From positions 1 through 44,424 of the forward strand of contig DATJBS010000080.1 in NCBI GenBank assembly GCA_035515235.1: a stretch of DNA of 44,424 nucleotides. The letters run 5' to 3'. The notes below the pieces were generated by a model, which ran no database searches, was not told the DNA's origin, and saw nothing but the letters and a program-made list of their open reading frames with translations. The position numbers and the translations under genes are program-made. The stretch is from JAMLHH01 sp035515235. GTDB lineage: Bacteria; Bacteroidota; Bacteroidia; Chitinophagales; JADIYW01. Of the stretch, positions 24,743 through 32,484 are shown one piece after another (the first letter of the stretch is position 1; every line of letters starts with the position of its first letter).

Positions 24743-26137
24743 TTAAATCTCCAAATAATTCACCACCGGTTCTATCAGCTCTCTAGGAATCAAACAAGGG
24801 AATAAACTCAACATGGCGCGATTCATATTTCCCCACCCTGGCACAGAGATGACACCCGGAGGTCCATTTAAACCTAAACAAGTAATTCCTGCAATCGCCA
24901 TTTTGCCAGTTCTGTTGTCAGTATGTTTTAAAGCAACACGTACACCTAGTTCACTTCTTTGATTGAGCTCTTCTCTTTCAGGAATAGATACCGCTTGTTC
25001 GTGTAGTCCATTCACACCAATGATATTAAAACGAGATTCTACAATTTGTACAGGTAGTTTTGCCCAAATTTCTTTGACCGCTTTGATAAACATTTGCACT
25101 TTATCATAAGTATAAGGGTAGGAGAAGAAGAAGAATTGTTCAGTGACATAACCTTCCATTTGACCGATACTCAGTTTTAATTTTTCAGGTCTTGGTTTAC
25201 CTTTGATACCACTTAAGCTCACTTGGTTTTCACCGATATCTTCAATTTGAACATTACTTAAATCGACCACAACGTCAGGAGTGATATAATTTTCAGGATC
25301 GTGAATTTCATAAACTAATTGTTCGCGGATGGTATTTCTAGATACTTTACCACCAGTATGTTCAGCTTTAGTTAAAACAGCTGTACAATCATCTTTTACA
25401 TGAGCGATAGGATAGCCTAAATCCGAAAGGCTATAATTCATCGGCCATTCAGAATAAGCATTTCCGCCACTTGCTTGACCTCCACACTCCAAAATATGAC
25501 CAATCGTAATGGCAAATGCCATTCTATCCCAATCTTCTTGAGTGGTGGATTCGTCAATCTTCCAATTGAACTCATGGGCTAAAATTCCCAATGCTAAACA
25601 TGGATCGGCTACACGACCTGCAAGAATTAAATTTGCTCCATTGTCTAAAGCTTCTTTTACTTTTTGCGCACCAATGTAAACGTTAGCATGAGTCGGTGTG
25701 AATTTAGAATCATAGTAAGAACTATTGTCATCCAAATTGCTGAGTTCTACACCGTTTTCTTTAAACTCTGGTAAACGAGCTAAGATATCATCGCCAGTAA
25801 TGGTAGCGATTTTTACTCCTTTAATTCCTTGTTTTTCTAAAATTGCTTTCACCTTTTCGGCAGCACTTTCAGGATTTAAACCTCCACTATTGGTAACGAT
25901 TTTTATTCCTTTTGAAAATGCTATTGGATATAATGTTCGCGCATGAACTTCAATATCTCGAGCATATCCTAATGTAGGATCTCTTAATTTGTCTTTTTGC
26001 AAAATCGATAAGGTCAATTCTGCTAATGCATCGTGCATGAGATAATCTGCTGCTCCTTGCATCGCAATTTGTATGGCGCCCATTGGAGAATCTCCGTAGA
26101 ATCCTTGTGCACCTGCTATTCGTGTTTGTTTGGACAT
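24743..26137 (-). CDS. AtuA-like protein (DUF1446)
   Basis: 464 residues starting SKQTRIAGAQGFYGDSPMGAIQIAMQGAADYLMHDALAELTLSIL, the DUF1446 N-terminus, with KIVTNSGGLNPESAAEKV, NVYIGAQKVKEALDNGANLILAGRVADPCLALG, GHILECGGQASGGNAY and the C-terminal NRGM-like GWGNMNRAMLSLFPCLIPR. In Pseudomonas atuA is essential for acyclic terpene (citronellol/geraniol) use, but its reaction is unresolved. Here it sits with a biotin-dependent acyl-CoA carboxylase, an enoyl-CoA hydratase and dehydrogenases, the classic neighbourhood. The ferredoxin-like C-terminal domain is encoded separately at 22944-23261. Confidence 0.88.
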   Translation of the reverse strand: MSKQTRIAGAQGFYGDSPMGAIQIAMQGAADYLMHDALAELTLSILQKDKLRDPTLGYARDIEVHARTLYPIAFSKGIKIVTNSGGLNPESAAEKVKAILEKQGIKGVKIATITGDDILARLPEFKENGVELSNLDDNSSYYDSKFTPTHANVYIGAQKVKEALDNGANLILAGRVADPCLALGILAHEFNWKIDESTTQEDWDRMAFAITIGHILECGGQASGGNAYSEWPMNYSLSDLGYPIAHVKDDCTAVLTKAEHTGGKVSRNTIREQLVYEIHDPENYITPDVVVDLSNVQIEDIGENQVSLSGIKGKPRPEKLKLSIGQMEGYVTEQFFFFSYPYTYDKVQMFIKAVKEIWAKLPVQIVESRFNIIGVNGLHEQAVSIPEREELNQRSELGVRVALKHTDNRTGKMAIAGITCLGLNGPPGVISVPGWGNMNRAMLSLFPCLIPRELIEPVVNYLEI

Positions 26138-26148
26138 GTGTTTGTTTT

Positions 26149-26359
26149 TTGGACCACTGACGACAGACGACAGACCACGAGGGTTGTGTCTTTAATCTTA
26201 GGTTTTAGTTATAAATCATTTTTTTTTAGACTAATGACGACGGACTACAGACCACGAGGGTTGTGTCTTTAATCTTAGGTTTTAGTTGTTAATCATTTTT
26301 TTTAGACTACTGACGACGGACTACAGACCACGAAGGTTGTGTCTTTAATCTTAGGTTTA
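26149..26359. repeat. About 77-bp tandem repeat, three units
   Basis: Each unit has a heptamer head (GACGACG, GACTACA, GACCACG) and a unique-sequence tail (TTGTGTCTTTAATCTTAGGTTT). The tail starts at 26183, 26260 and 26336, i.e. spacing 77 and 76. The third unit runs straight into the stop codon of four-helix-bundle gene 3. Confidence 0.85.
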
Positions 26360-26360
26360 T

Positions 26361-26714
26361 TTATTTAATAGTTTTTCTAAATGCTTGAATGGATACGATT
26401 AAAGTTTCTATATTTTGATAGATTCTTTGAAAGTCTTCTTCATTAATTAATTGACGTTTTCTTCCGATGTGAAGGCAAGTAATCACTTCAATAGCTGAAC
26501 GAAGCGCATATCCTAAAAATCTGTTTTGCTCAGGATTTGATTGACCTGTAGAACCTTCTGCAATATTCAATGAGATAGAGTCTGCTGCTCTTTTGATTTG
26601 TGAAGTCAGAATAAATAGCTCTTCCTTAGGAAACTCTCTTGTCAAGTTGTGTATTTCAAGTGAGATATCTAAAGCAGATTGCCATACTCTTAACTGTTCG
26701 AATTTGAAACTCAT
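26361..26714 (-). CDS. Four-helix-bundle protein (S23/Avd-like) 3
   Basis: 117 residues: FEQLRVWQSALDISLEIHNLTREFPKEELFILTSQIKRAADSISLNIAEGSTGQSNPEQNRFLGYALRSAIEVITCLHIG, ending SIQAFRKTIK. Paralog of gene 2. Flanked on both sides by GTCTATCG-type heptamers and, downstream, the 77-bp tandem repeat. Inserted between the hydratase and AtuA genes in the same orientation. Function unknown. Confidence 0.88.
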   Translation of the reverse strand: MSFKFEQLRVWQSALDISLEIHNLTREFPKEELFILTSQIKRAADSISLNIAEGSTGQSNPEQNRFLGYALRSAIEVITCLHIGRKRQLINEEDFQRIYQNIETLIVSIQAFRKTIK

Positions 26715-26741
26715 AGCTTTATTTTTTTGGTACTACAAAAA

Positions 26742-26773
26742 CAGTGGTCTGTGGTCTATCGTCCGTCGTCTTC
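26742..26773. repeat. 7-bp periodic repeats at the 3' end of the enoyl-CoA hydratase gene
   Basis: Heptamers TCTGTGG, TCTATCG, TCCGTCG, TCTTCTT run up to the stop codon of the hydratase gene. Confidence 0.75.
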
Positions 26774-27598
26774 TTACTCCCCAACCCAAACCGCCTTCCT
26801 CTTTTCTTTAAATGCTTTAAGTCCTTCAGCGGTATCTTTACTTTGTAAGCATTGCATAAGCATAGCGTGTAAAAATTGATGTTTTTCAGCAGCGTTCTTG
26901 CTTTTCATTTCTTGGAAAGCTTTCAAGCCTAATCGGATAGCAGTAGGAGATTGTTCTTTGATCTCTTCTGTTAATTTCTGAACAGTACTTTCTAATTGGT
27001 CTTCAGTGACAACTTCTGAAACGATACCAATCCTTTTGGCTTCTTGTGCATCGATGACTTTAGCTCTGATACATAAATCCAAAAGATCTCTAGCGCTCAT
27101 CAATGGTTCTAGTGTCGCCATGACTTGGAATGGGAAAATTCCTCTTTTAACTTCTGGTAAACCGAATTTCGCTGATTCGACTGCTACGACATGTGTACAA
27201 CCGCCAATCATTAAGAAACCTCCAGCATAGACATCTGCATGAACTTGTGCAATACATGGTTTGTGTAATCCACCGAATTCATCACCTAATTTGACTGGTT
27301 CGGTCGGAACAGGAATGGTAGAGTTTTTCTCTTCGGAAATATCTCCTGCAAAAGCTTTTAAATCTGCTCCTGCACAAAATGTTAATCCGTTTGCTTTGAT
27401 GATCACCACCCAAACAGAATTGGTATAATGACCATAAGCTAATGCATAAGCGAGTTCATTCGCTAATGGCATGTGAAATGCGTTGCGTTTTTCTGGTCGG
27501 TTGAGCGTAATCGTCAAGACATTGTCTTTCTCCTCAATGAGGAGATACGCAAATTGTTGCTCGTGAAAATTGGATATTTGTTCTTTGGTGTATAGCAT
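26774..27598 (-). CDS. Enoyl-CoA hydratase/isomerase family protein
   Basis: Crotonase-fold protein of 274 residues: LTITLNRPEKRNAFHMPLANEL, the oxyanion-hole segment TFCAGADLKAF, and FGLPEVKRGIFPFQVMATL. Of the two catalytic Glu residues of rat enoyl-CoA hydratase, the second is kept (PEVKRG) but the first is replaced by Leu in AGGFLMIGGC (usual GGGCELAL-C). In the actinobacterial EchA7-like subfamily, as I recall, this region also reads AGG without Glu. By context it should hydrate the carboxylated enoyl-CoA (3-methylglutaconyl- or isohexenylglutaconyl-CoA-like), but a different crotonase reaction is possible. Confidence 0.82.
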   Translation of the reverse strand: MLYTKEQISNFHEQQFAYLLIEEKDNVLTITLNRPEKRNAFHMPLANELAYALAYGHYTNSVWVVIIKANGLTFCAGADLKAFAGDISEEKNSTIPVPTEPVKLGDEFGGLHKPCIAQVHADVYAGGFLMIGGCTHVVAVESAKFGLPEVKRGIFPFQVMATLEPLMSARDLLDLCIRAKVIDAQEAKRIGIVSEVVTEDQLESTVQKLTEEIKEQSPTAIRLGLKAFQEMKSKNAAEKHQFLHAMLMQCLQSKDTAEGLKAFKEKRKAVWVGE

Positions 27599-27670
27599 TT
27601 GTGTATTTTTTGTTTTTAGACCGGGAACGATGTCGGTTAAGTGCTCGTAAATGGTTGTTGATATTTTGTT

Positions 27671-28387
27671 TTATATTTTCAAAGTTTTTTTGAGTTCATT
27701 AATAGTCAAAATTTTGTTTTTGCTTCTATGCATCATTCTATGACAATTAGCACATAAAACAGCCATTTCGGTATTCGGATTAACAGCATGTTCATCCTTG
27801 TAATATGAAATTGGAATTAAATGATGAACTTCTATAAAATCCTTTCCTAATTCACCATAAGTTTTGTAAAAATCAAATTGACATACTTGACATGATTTAC
27901 CATGAATTTCAATAGTACTTTTTCTTAAAGCTAAATTTCTTTCATATTTACTCGAAAGTGAATCTTTTATTTTACCTTCTTTATATTCAATTGTTAGCTC
28001 TTCTTCCAGTGAATTTAAATCACTTTTAATTTGAATTTCTAGTTCGTCAGGATACATGTCTTCACCATCCATCATTATTAAATATAATTCTTTACCCTTT
28101 TTTATACCTTTTTCACTTAAAGTCCATCTATTTCTACCTGATTTAATTAATGGTAATAATAAACCTTCATCAATTAAATGTTTTCTAGCCCACTGGACAG
28201 CATTTGCCCATTTACTAGCACTATTTTCATATCTAATATTGACTTCATCATCAGTTAAAGCATCTTCAAAATAATAATATGTATTTTGATATGTCTCTTG
28301 TGCAGTTAAAGAGTATTCAGTATCCTTACATTGATACAATTCCTTTAAAATTGCTTCTTTTATTAATGCCTCTTCAGGTATAGCCAT
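27671..28387 (-). CDS. HNH endonuclease with N-terminal Mrr_N-type winged helix
   Basis: 238 residues. N-terminal winged-helix region (KELYQCKDTEYSLTAQETYQNTYYYF...ASKWANAVQWARKHLIDEGLL...GRNRWTLSEKGIKKGKEL) resembles Mrr_N DNA-binding domains. The C-terminal HNH nuclease is CQVCQFDFYKTYG...FIEVHHLIPISYY...MAVLCANCHRMMHR, with four Cys for zinc and HH-N-H catalytic residues. Predicted restriction/defence nuclease. It is inserted between the carboxylase alpha subunit and the hydratase, separate from any methylase, so a modification-dependent enzyme is likeliest. Confidence 0.82.
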   Translation of the reverse strand: MAIPEEALIKEAILKELYQCKDTEYSLTAQETYQNTYYYFEDALTDDEVNIRYENSASKWANAVQWARKHLIDEGLLLPLIKSGRNRWTLSEKGIKKGKELYLIMMDGEDMYPDELEIQIKSDLNSLEEELTIEYKEGKIKDSLSSKYERNLALRKSTIEIHGKSCQVCQFDFYKTYGELGKDFIEVHHLIPISYYKDEHAVNPNTEMAVLCANCHRMMHRSKNKILTINELKKTLKI

Positions 28388-28427
28388 TTTCCTAATTATA
28401 GTTTTATTAATTTATATGGAGTTGATA

Positions 28428-28497
28428 AGTGGTCGTCTGTAGTCAATCTTCTGTAGTCTAACTCGGTGGTCAGTCGTCCATCGTCCGTCGACTAGTC
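28428..28497. repeat. 7-bp periodic repeats (CGTCCRT family) at the carboxylase alpha 3' end
   Basis: GTGGTCG, TCTGTAG... then GGTCAGT, CGTCCAT, CGTCCGT, CGACTAG. The last heptamer supplies the stop codon of the carboxylase gene (TAG on the minus strand). Related family blocks are at 30478-30505. Confidence 0.75.
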
Positions 28498-30465
28498 TTT
28501 CATCTTCAACATCAATGTCCCTGACTCGACAAACTGCTTGGATTCTACATAGATTTCTTCGACAATTCCGTCATCAATAGCTTCGATGGTGGTTTCCATT
28601 TTCATAGAGATCATAACGAGTAATGGTTCGCCGGATTTCACTTCTTGACCTGCTTCAACGAGGACTTTGGTGATTTCTCCCGGCATAGGTGCAGCGTATC
28701 CACCTTTGATGATTTCCTCTTGTGGTAGAGAGAATCTCGGTAAAGCTTTATAAATGACATCGCCCAAAACTGGACAGTGAATCATGAAGTTTTGGTCGAT
28801 TTGTGCAAATCTGAAAGTTCTGCGTACTCCATTGATTTCGATGACGTGATCGCCAGCATTTTTTGAAACGAGATAGGCTGAAAATGTTTTGTCTGCAAAA
28901 GATATAGAAAGCTTTTGCCCGTCTTGCTGATACTGAACTTCAAACTCAAAACCTTGATAAGCATACTTCTCTTTCTGTGCTTGAAAAAGATTGTTTCTAA
29001 AAAGCGCAGGAACTTCTGGAGCTAATTTTCTTTCGGATGCTCTTTGTGCAGAACGATAAACTTGTAGTGCGACGATAGAAATGTCTAAGGTTTCTTGTGA
29101 AGGTTTTTCGCCTTCGTATTTGAATACTTTATCTAAAAAGTGGGTGTCAAAATTACCTTCTTGGAACTGATCATTTTTAAGAATTGATTTCAAAAAAGAT
29201 TGGTTGGTTGTAATGCCGGCAATCATCAAATCCGATAGGGCGTATTGCATTTTACGGATGGCTTCTTCACGATTTTCGCCATGAGTGATGACTTTAGCAA
29301 TCATCGGGTCGTAATAAATGTCAATCAAACCTGAACCCTCGATAGCGCTATCATATCTGACACCTGAGATAGGATTATAAGACCATTCCGATATTTTACC
29401 ACTTACTGGCAAGAAATTATTACTTGGATCTTCAGCATAAATTCTCGTTTCCATAGCGTGACCTGTAATAGTCAAGTCCTCTTGGGTGAAAGCAAATGCT
29501 TGACCTGCTGCGGTTTCAATTTGTAATCTTACTAAATCTAAACCCGTCACCATTTCTGTTACAGGATGTTCGACTTGCAAACGGGTATTGACTTCCAAAA
29601 AGTAAAAACTTTGATCTGGAGCTACGATAAATTCTACTGTTCCTGCATTATCGTAACCTATTGCTTTTGCGGCTTGAACAGCAGCGGCGCCCATTTTCTC
29701 ACGAAGTTCGGGAGTCATAATAGGAGAAGGGCTTTCCTCTATAATCTTTTGATATCTTCTTTGGATAGAACATTCTCTTTCAAATAGATGCACTGCATTT
29801 CCGTGTTTGTCTCCAAAAATCTGGAACTCAATATGTCGAGCGCTGTCAAAATATTTTTCTATCAATAAAGTATCATCACCAAAACCATTGAGGGATTCGC
29901 TTTTTGCTGCAACGATAGATTTTTCTAGTTCTGCTTCTGATCTCACGATACGCATTCCTTTTCCACCGCCACCTGCAGAAGCTTTTAGTAGGATAGGAAA
30001 TCCGATCTCTACAGCTTTTTTGTAAATGACATCATTGGCTTGATCTTCCCCTTGATAACCAGGAATCGTCGGGACATCATATTGCTGCATGATATTTTTA
30101 GCATTGATTTTAGAACCCATTTGAATAATGGCATCTGGATGAGGTCCTATCCAAATCAATCCTGCATCAATGACTTGTTGTGCAAACTCTGCTCTTTCGG
30201 ATAAAAAACCATATCCTGGATGAATAGCATCTGCTCCTGTATCTTTCGCTGCTTGAATGATTTTATCACCTAATAGGTAAGATTCATTCGGTTGTTTTCC
30301 ACCGATTCTTACAGCCTCATCTGCTTTTTGGACAAACAAAGCATTTTCGTCTGCATCTGAAAAAACTGCTACGGTTGAAATTCCCATTTCACGGCAGGTT
30401 TTCATGATCCTTAACGCAATTTCTCCTCTATTTGCAATGAGAACCTTATTGATTATATTTTTCAT
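28492..30465 (-). CDS. Acyl-CoA carboxylase biotin-carrying alpha subunit
   Basis: Fuses biotin carboxylase and biotin carrier. Residues 1-~450: NKVLIANRGEIALRIMKTCREMG, ATP-grasp KASAGGGGKGMR (~160-170), FERECSIQRRYQKIIEESPSP, EVNTRLQVEHPVTEMVTGLDLV. The middle (~470-580) is the BT-like linker domain that contacts the beta subunit. The C-terminal carrier has K622 in ISMKMETTIEA (usual A-M-K-M; here S-M-K-M). At 657 residues it has the size of methylcrotonyl/geranyl/propionyl-CoA carboxylase alpha chains. Follows the beta gene by 235 bases of repeats. Confidence 0.92.
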   Translation of the reverse strand: MKNIINKVLIANRGEIALRIMKTCREMGISTVAVFSDADENALFVQKADEAVRIGGKQPNESYLLGDKIIQAAKDTGADAIHPGYGFLSERAEFAQQVIDAGLIWIGPHPDAIIQMGSKINAKNIMQQYDVPTIPGYQGEDQANDVIYKKAVEIGFPILLKASAGGGGKGMRIVRSEAELEKSIVAAKSESLNGFGDDTLLIEKYFDSARHIEFQIFGDKHGNAVHLFERECSIQRRYQKIIEESPSPIMTPELREKMGAAAVQAAKAIGYDNAGTVEFIVAPDQSFYFLEVNTRLQVEHPVTEMVTGLDLVRLQIETAAGQAFAFTQEDLTITGHAMETRIYAEDPSNNFLPVSGKISEWSYNPISGVRYDSAIEGSGLIDIYYDPMIAKVITHGENREEAIRKMQYALSDLMIAGITTNQSFLKSILKNDQFQEGNFDTHFLDKVFKYEGEKPSQETLDISIVALQVYRSAQRASERKLAPEVPALFRNNLFQAQKEKYAYQGFEFEVQYQQDGQKLSISFADKTFSAYLVSKNAGDHVIEINGVRRTFRFAQIDQNFMIHCPVLGDVIYKALPRFSLPQEEIIKGGYAAPMPGEITKVLVEAGQEVKSGEPLLVMISMKMETTIEAIDDGIVEEIYVESKQFVESGTLMLKMKD

Positions 30466-30477
30466 TTTTGATTTTTT

Positions 30478-30505
30478 TGACCACTGAAGATGGACGACAG
30501 ACCAC
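30478..30505. repeat. 7-bp periodic repeats upstream of the alpha subunit gene
   Basis: TTGACCACTGAAGATGGACG followed by ACAGACCACGG; same GACCAC/GACGAC family as 26149-26359. Confidence 0.6.
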
Positions 30506-30586
30506 GGTTTTCGGTTTTTGTTTTAATTTTTGATTCTTGTTGTTTGGCTTCGAGAGCCTCAGCCAACATCGAGAGCCTTTACCAAC

Positions 30587-30699
30587 TTGTCTTGATTCCT
30601 GACTCTTGGTTCTTGATTCCTGACTCTTGGTTCCTGATTCTTGACTCTTGACTCTTGACTCTTGACTCCTGATTCTTGACTCCTGATTCTTGGCTCTTA
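30587..30699. repeat. Long 7-bp tandem repeat (CTTGACT family)
   Basis: About 15 head-to-tail heptamers of the form TTGACTC, TTGATTC, CTGACTC, TTGGTTC between the two carboxylase genes, ending at the beta subunit stop codon. The identical family, read on the minus strand as RAGARYC, lies inside three dehydrogenase genes as coding linkers. Four more units are at 40508-40536. Confidence 0.9.
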
Positions 30700-30700
30700 T

Positions 30701-32302
30701 TTACATACGATACACTCCCCAAGCATTTGTTCCTTTGACTTCTTGCAAGTAGGTAAGTGATAAAACCAATCCCATTATATTTCTTGTATCGCGAGGATCA
30801 ATGATTCCATCATCCCAACTTTGACCTGTGGCGAAAAATGCATTAGATTGTTTTTCGATTTCGCCTTTCATGTATTCTTTCATTTGATTGGCTTGGTTTT
30901 CATCATAAGTGGCACCAGATTTTTTAGCCCCTTCACGAGCGACCATTTCCATGACACCAGATAATTGTTCGGCACCCATCACGGCAATCATACTATTAGG
31001 ATAGGAGAATAAAAATCTTGGATTATAAGCTCTTCCACACATAGCGTAGTTTCCAGCACCATAAGAAGCGCCCATCATAATGGTAAACATTGGCACTTCA
31101 CTATTAGAAACGGCATTGATCATTTTTGCACCGTCTTTAATCATTCCTGCTTGTTCGTATTGTTTCCCTACCATAAATCCTGTGATGTTTTGAAGAAATA
31201 GGATAGGAGTATTGTTCATATTACAGAGCTGGATGAAATGTGCTCCTTTATTTCCAGACTCATTGAAAAGAACTCCATTGTTAGCAATGATAGCAATCTT
31301 AAAACCATGAATATGTGCGAAGCCACAAATTAAAGTTGAACCCCATTCTTTCTTAAATTCATGAAATTCAGAACCATCTACAATTCTTGCAATCACTTCT
31401 CTACTATCAAAAGGAATTTTCACATCGGCAGAGATAATTCCCAAAAGTTCGTCTGTTGGATAAAGCGGTGCTTGAACTTTTCTCGGTGTGATAGTCGTAT
31501 CGGTATTGATATCTAAATTGTCCATCAATTCTCTAGCGATTCTCAAACCGTCCATTTCATCTTGAGCGAGATAGTCTGCAACGCCAGAAACTTTAGCATG
31601 CATATCAGCACCACCTAATGATTCATCATCTACAATTTCATTGGTTGCCATTTTCACAAGTGGAGGTCCTGCAAGAAATACTTTTGCATTATTTTTTACA
31701 AAAATCGTATAGTCCGACATTCCAGGGATATAAGCTCCGCCCGCTGTCGAATTTCCAAATACTACTGAGATAGTTGGAATTCCAGCTTTTGAACGACGAG
31801 TAATATCTTTAAAGTTATTTCCACCAAGATTGAAGATTTTAGCTTGGTCTGGAAGATTAGCTCCTGCAGATTCCACTAAATTGATACTAGGTAATTTATT
31901 TTCTAATGCGATTTCGTTGAGTCTTATCGCTTTTTGTAAAGTAGCAATATCAATAGCTCCACCTTTATTCGTCCCAACATTAGAAGTAATCATGCACATT
32001 TTGCCACTGACAAAACCTATTCCTGCTACTAGAGAACCCGAAGGTCCAAAACCACCTTGAACTCCTAATCCTGCTAATGGCATCAATTCTAAAAATGGAC
32101 TATCCTGATCCAGCAACATTTCAATTCGCTCTCTTGCGGTCATTTTACCTTTAGAACGTGCTCTATCTATGTGTTTTTCGTGACCTTGGAAATGAGATTT
32201 TTTGAGATTTTTATTGAGTTCTTCTAATTTTAGAAGCATTTTCTGATAGTTCTCTTTATATGAATTGCTATTGGGATTTATTTTAGAAGCTATAATTGCC
32301 AT
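30701..32302 (-). CDS. Acyl-CoA carboxylase beta (carboxyltransferase) subunit
   Basis: 533-residue carboxyltransferase. Motifs: DRARSKGKMTARERIEMLLD, ESAGANLP, GNSTAGGAYIPGMSDYTIFV, KVFLAGPPLVKMATNEIVDDESLGGADMHAKVSGVADYLAQDE, FLQNITGFMVGKQYEQAGMIKDGAKM, GASYGAGNYAMCGRAYNPRFLF. NITGFMVG plus NY-MCGRAY places it in the methylcrotonyl/geranyl-CoA carboxylase class and not the propionyl class; the NFKDITRRSKAGIP stretch and VKMAT-E-DDESLGG resemble actinobacterial AccD2, from memory. First gene of the locus, directly behind the putative operator. Confidence 0.92.
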   Translation of the reverse strand: MAIIASKINPNSNSYKENYQKMLLKLEELNKNLKKSHFQGHEKHIDRARSKGKMTARERIEMLLDQDSPFLELMPLAGLGVQGGFGPSGSLVAGIGFVSGKMCMITSNVGTNKGGAIDIATLQKAIRLNEIALENKLPSINLVESAGANLPDQAKIFNLGGNNFKDITRRSKAGIPTISVVFGNSTAGGAYIPGMSDYTIFVKNNAKVFLAGPPLVKMATNEIVDDESLGGADMHAKVSGVADYLAQDEMDGLRIARELMDNLDINTDTTITPRKVQAPLYPTDELLGIISADVKIPFDSREVIARIVDGSEFHEFKKEWGSTLICGFAHIHGFKIAIIANNGVLFNESGNKGAHFIQLCNMNNTPILFLQNITGFMVGKQYEQAGMIKDGAKMINAVSNSEVPMFTIMMGASYGAGNYAMCGRAYNPRFLFSYPNSMIAVMGAEQLSGVMEMVAREGAKKSGATYDENQANQMKEYMKGEIEKQSNAFFATGQSWDDGIIDPRDTRNIMGLVLSLTYLQEVKGTNAWGVYRM

Positions 32303-32377
32303 ATATGGTCGTTTGATGAAACTGTTGATGAATTGTTAGGTAATTGTCAACTAATTTAAGCAAAATGTTTTTTGTTG

Positions 32378-32391
32378 ACCAAACGTTTGGT
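32378..32391. promoter_or_regulatory. Perfect 14-bp palindrome, putative TetR-type operator
   Basis: ACCAAACGTTTGGT lies 76 bases upstream of the carboxylase beta ATG, in the only sizeable non-repeat intergenic region leading into the locus. Perfect dyads of this ACC...GGT form are typical of TetR-family regulators of acyl-CoA catabolism. No such regulator gene is in the window, and the site is not repeated elsewhere in it as far as I could see. Confidence 0.55.
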
Positions 32392-32484
32392 GAAAAATAT
32401 TTCAACAAAATATAAAAGCAACTTATTAAGAAGTAACTAGATGAATTTGGTATTAGAAATTTGAAGTCAGATAGATTCTAAAAA

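Noticed and set aside
22944..26137. AtuA broken into two pieces by cassette insertion
   Set aside because: Both parts have proper starts and stops and the separate AtuA C-terminal protein is known elsewhere, so a natural two-gene form is more likely than disruption.
26033..26272. Plus-strand 79-codon frame over the 77-bp tandem repeat
   Set aside because: Half lies antisense to AtuA and half in the tandem repeat; no protein-like features.
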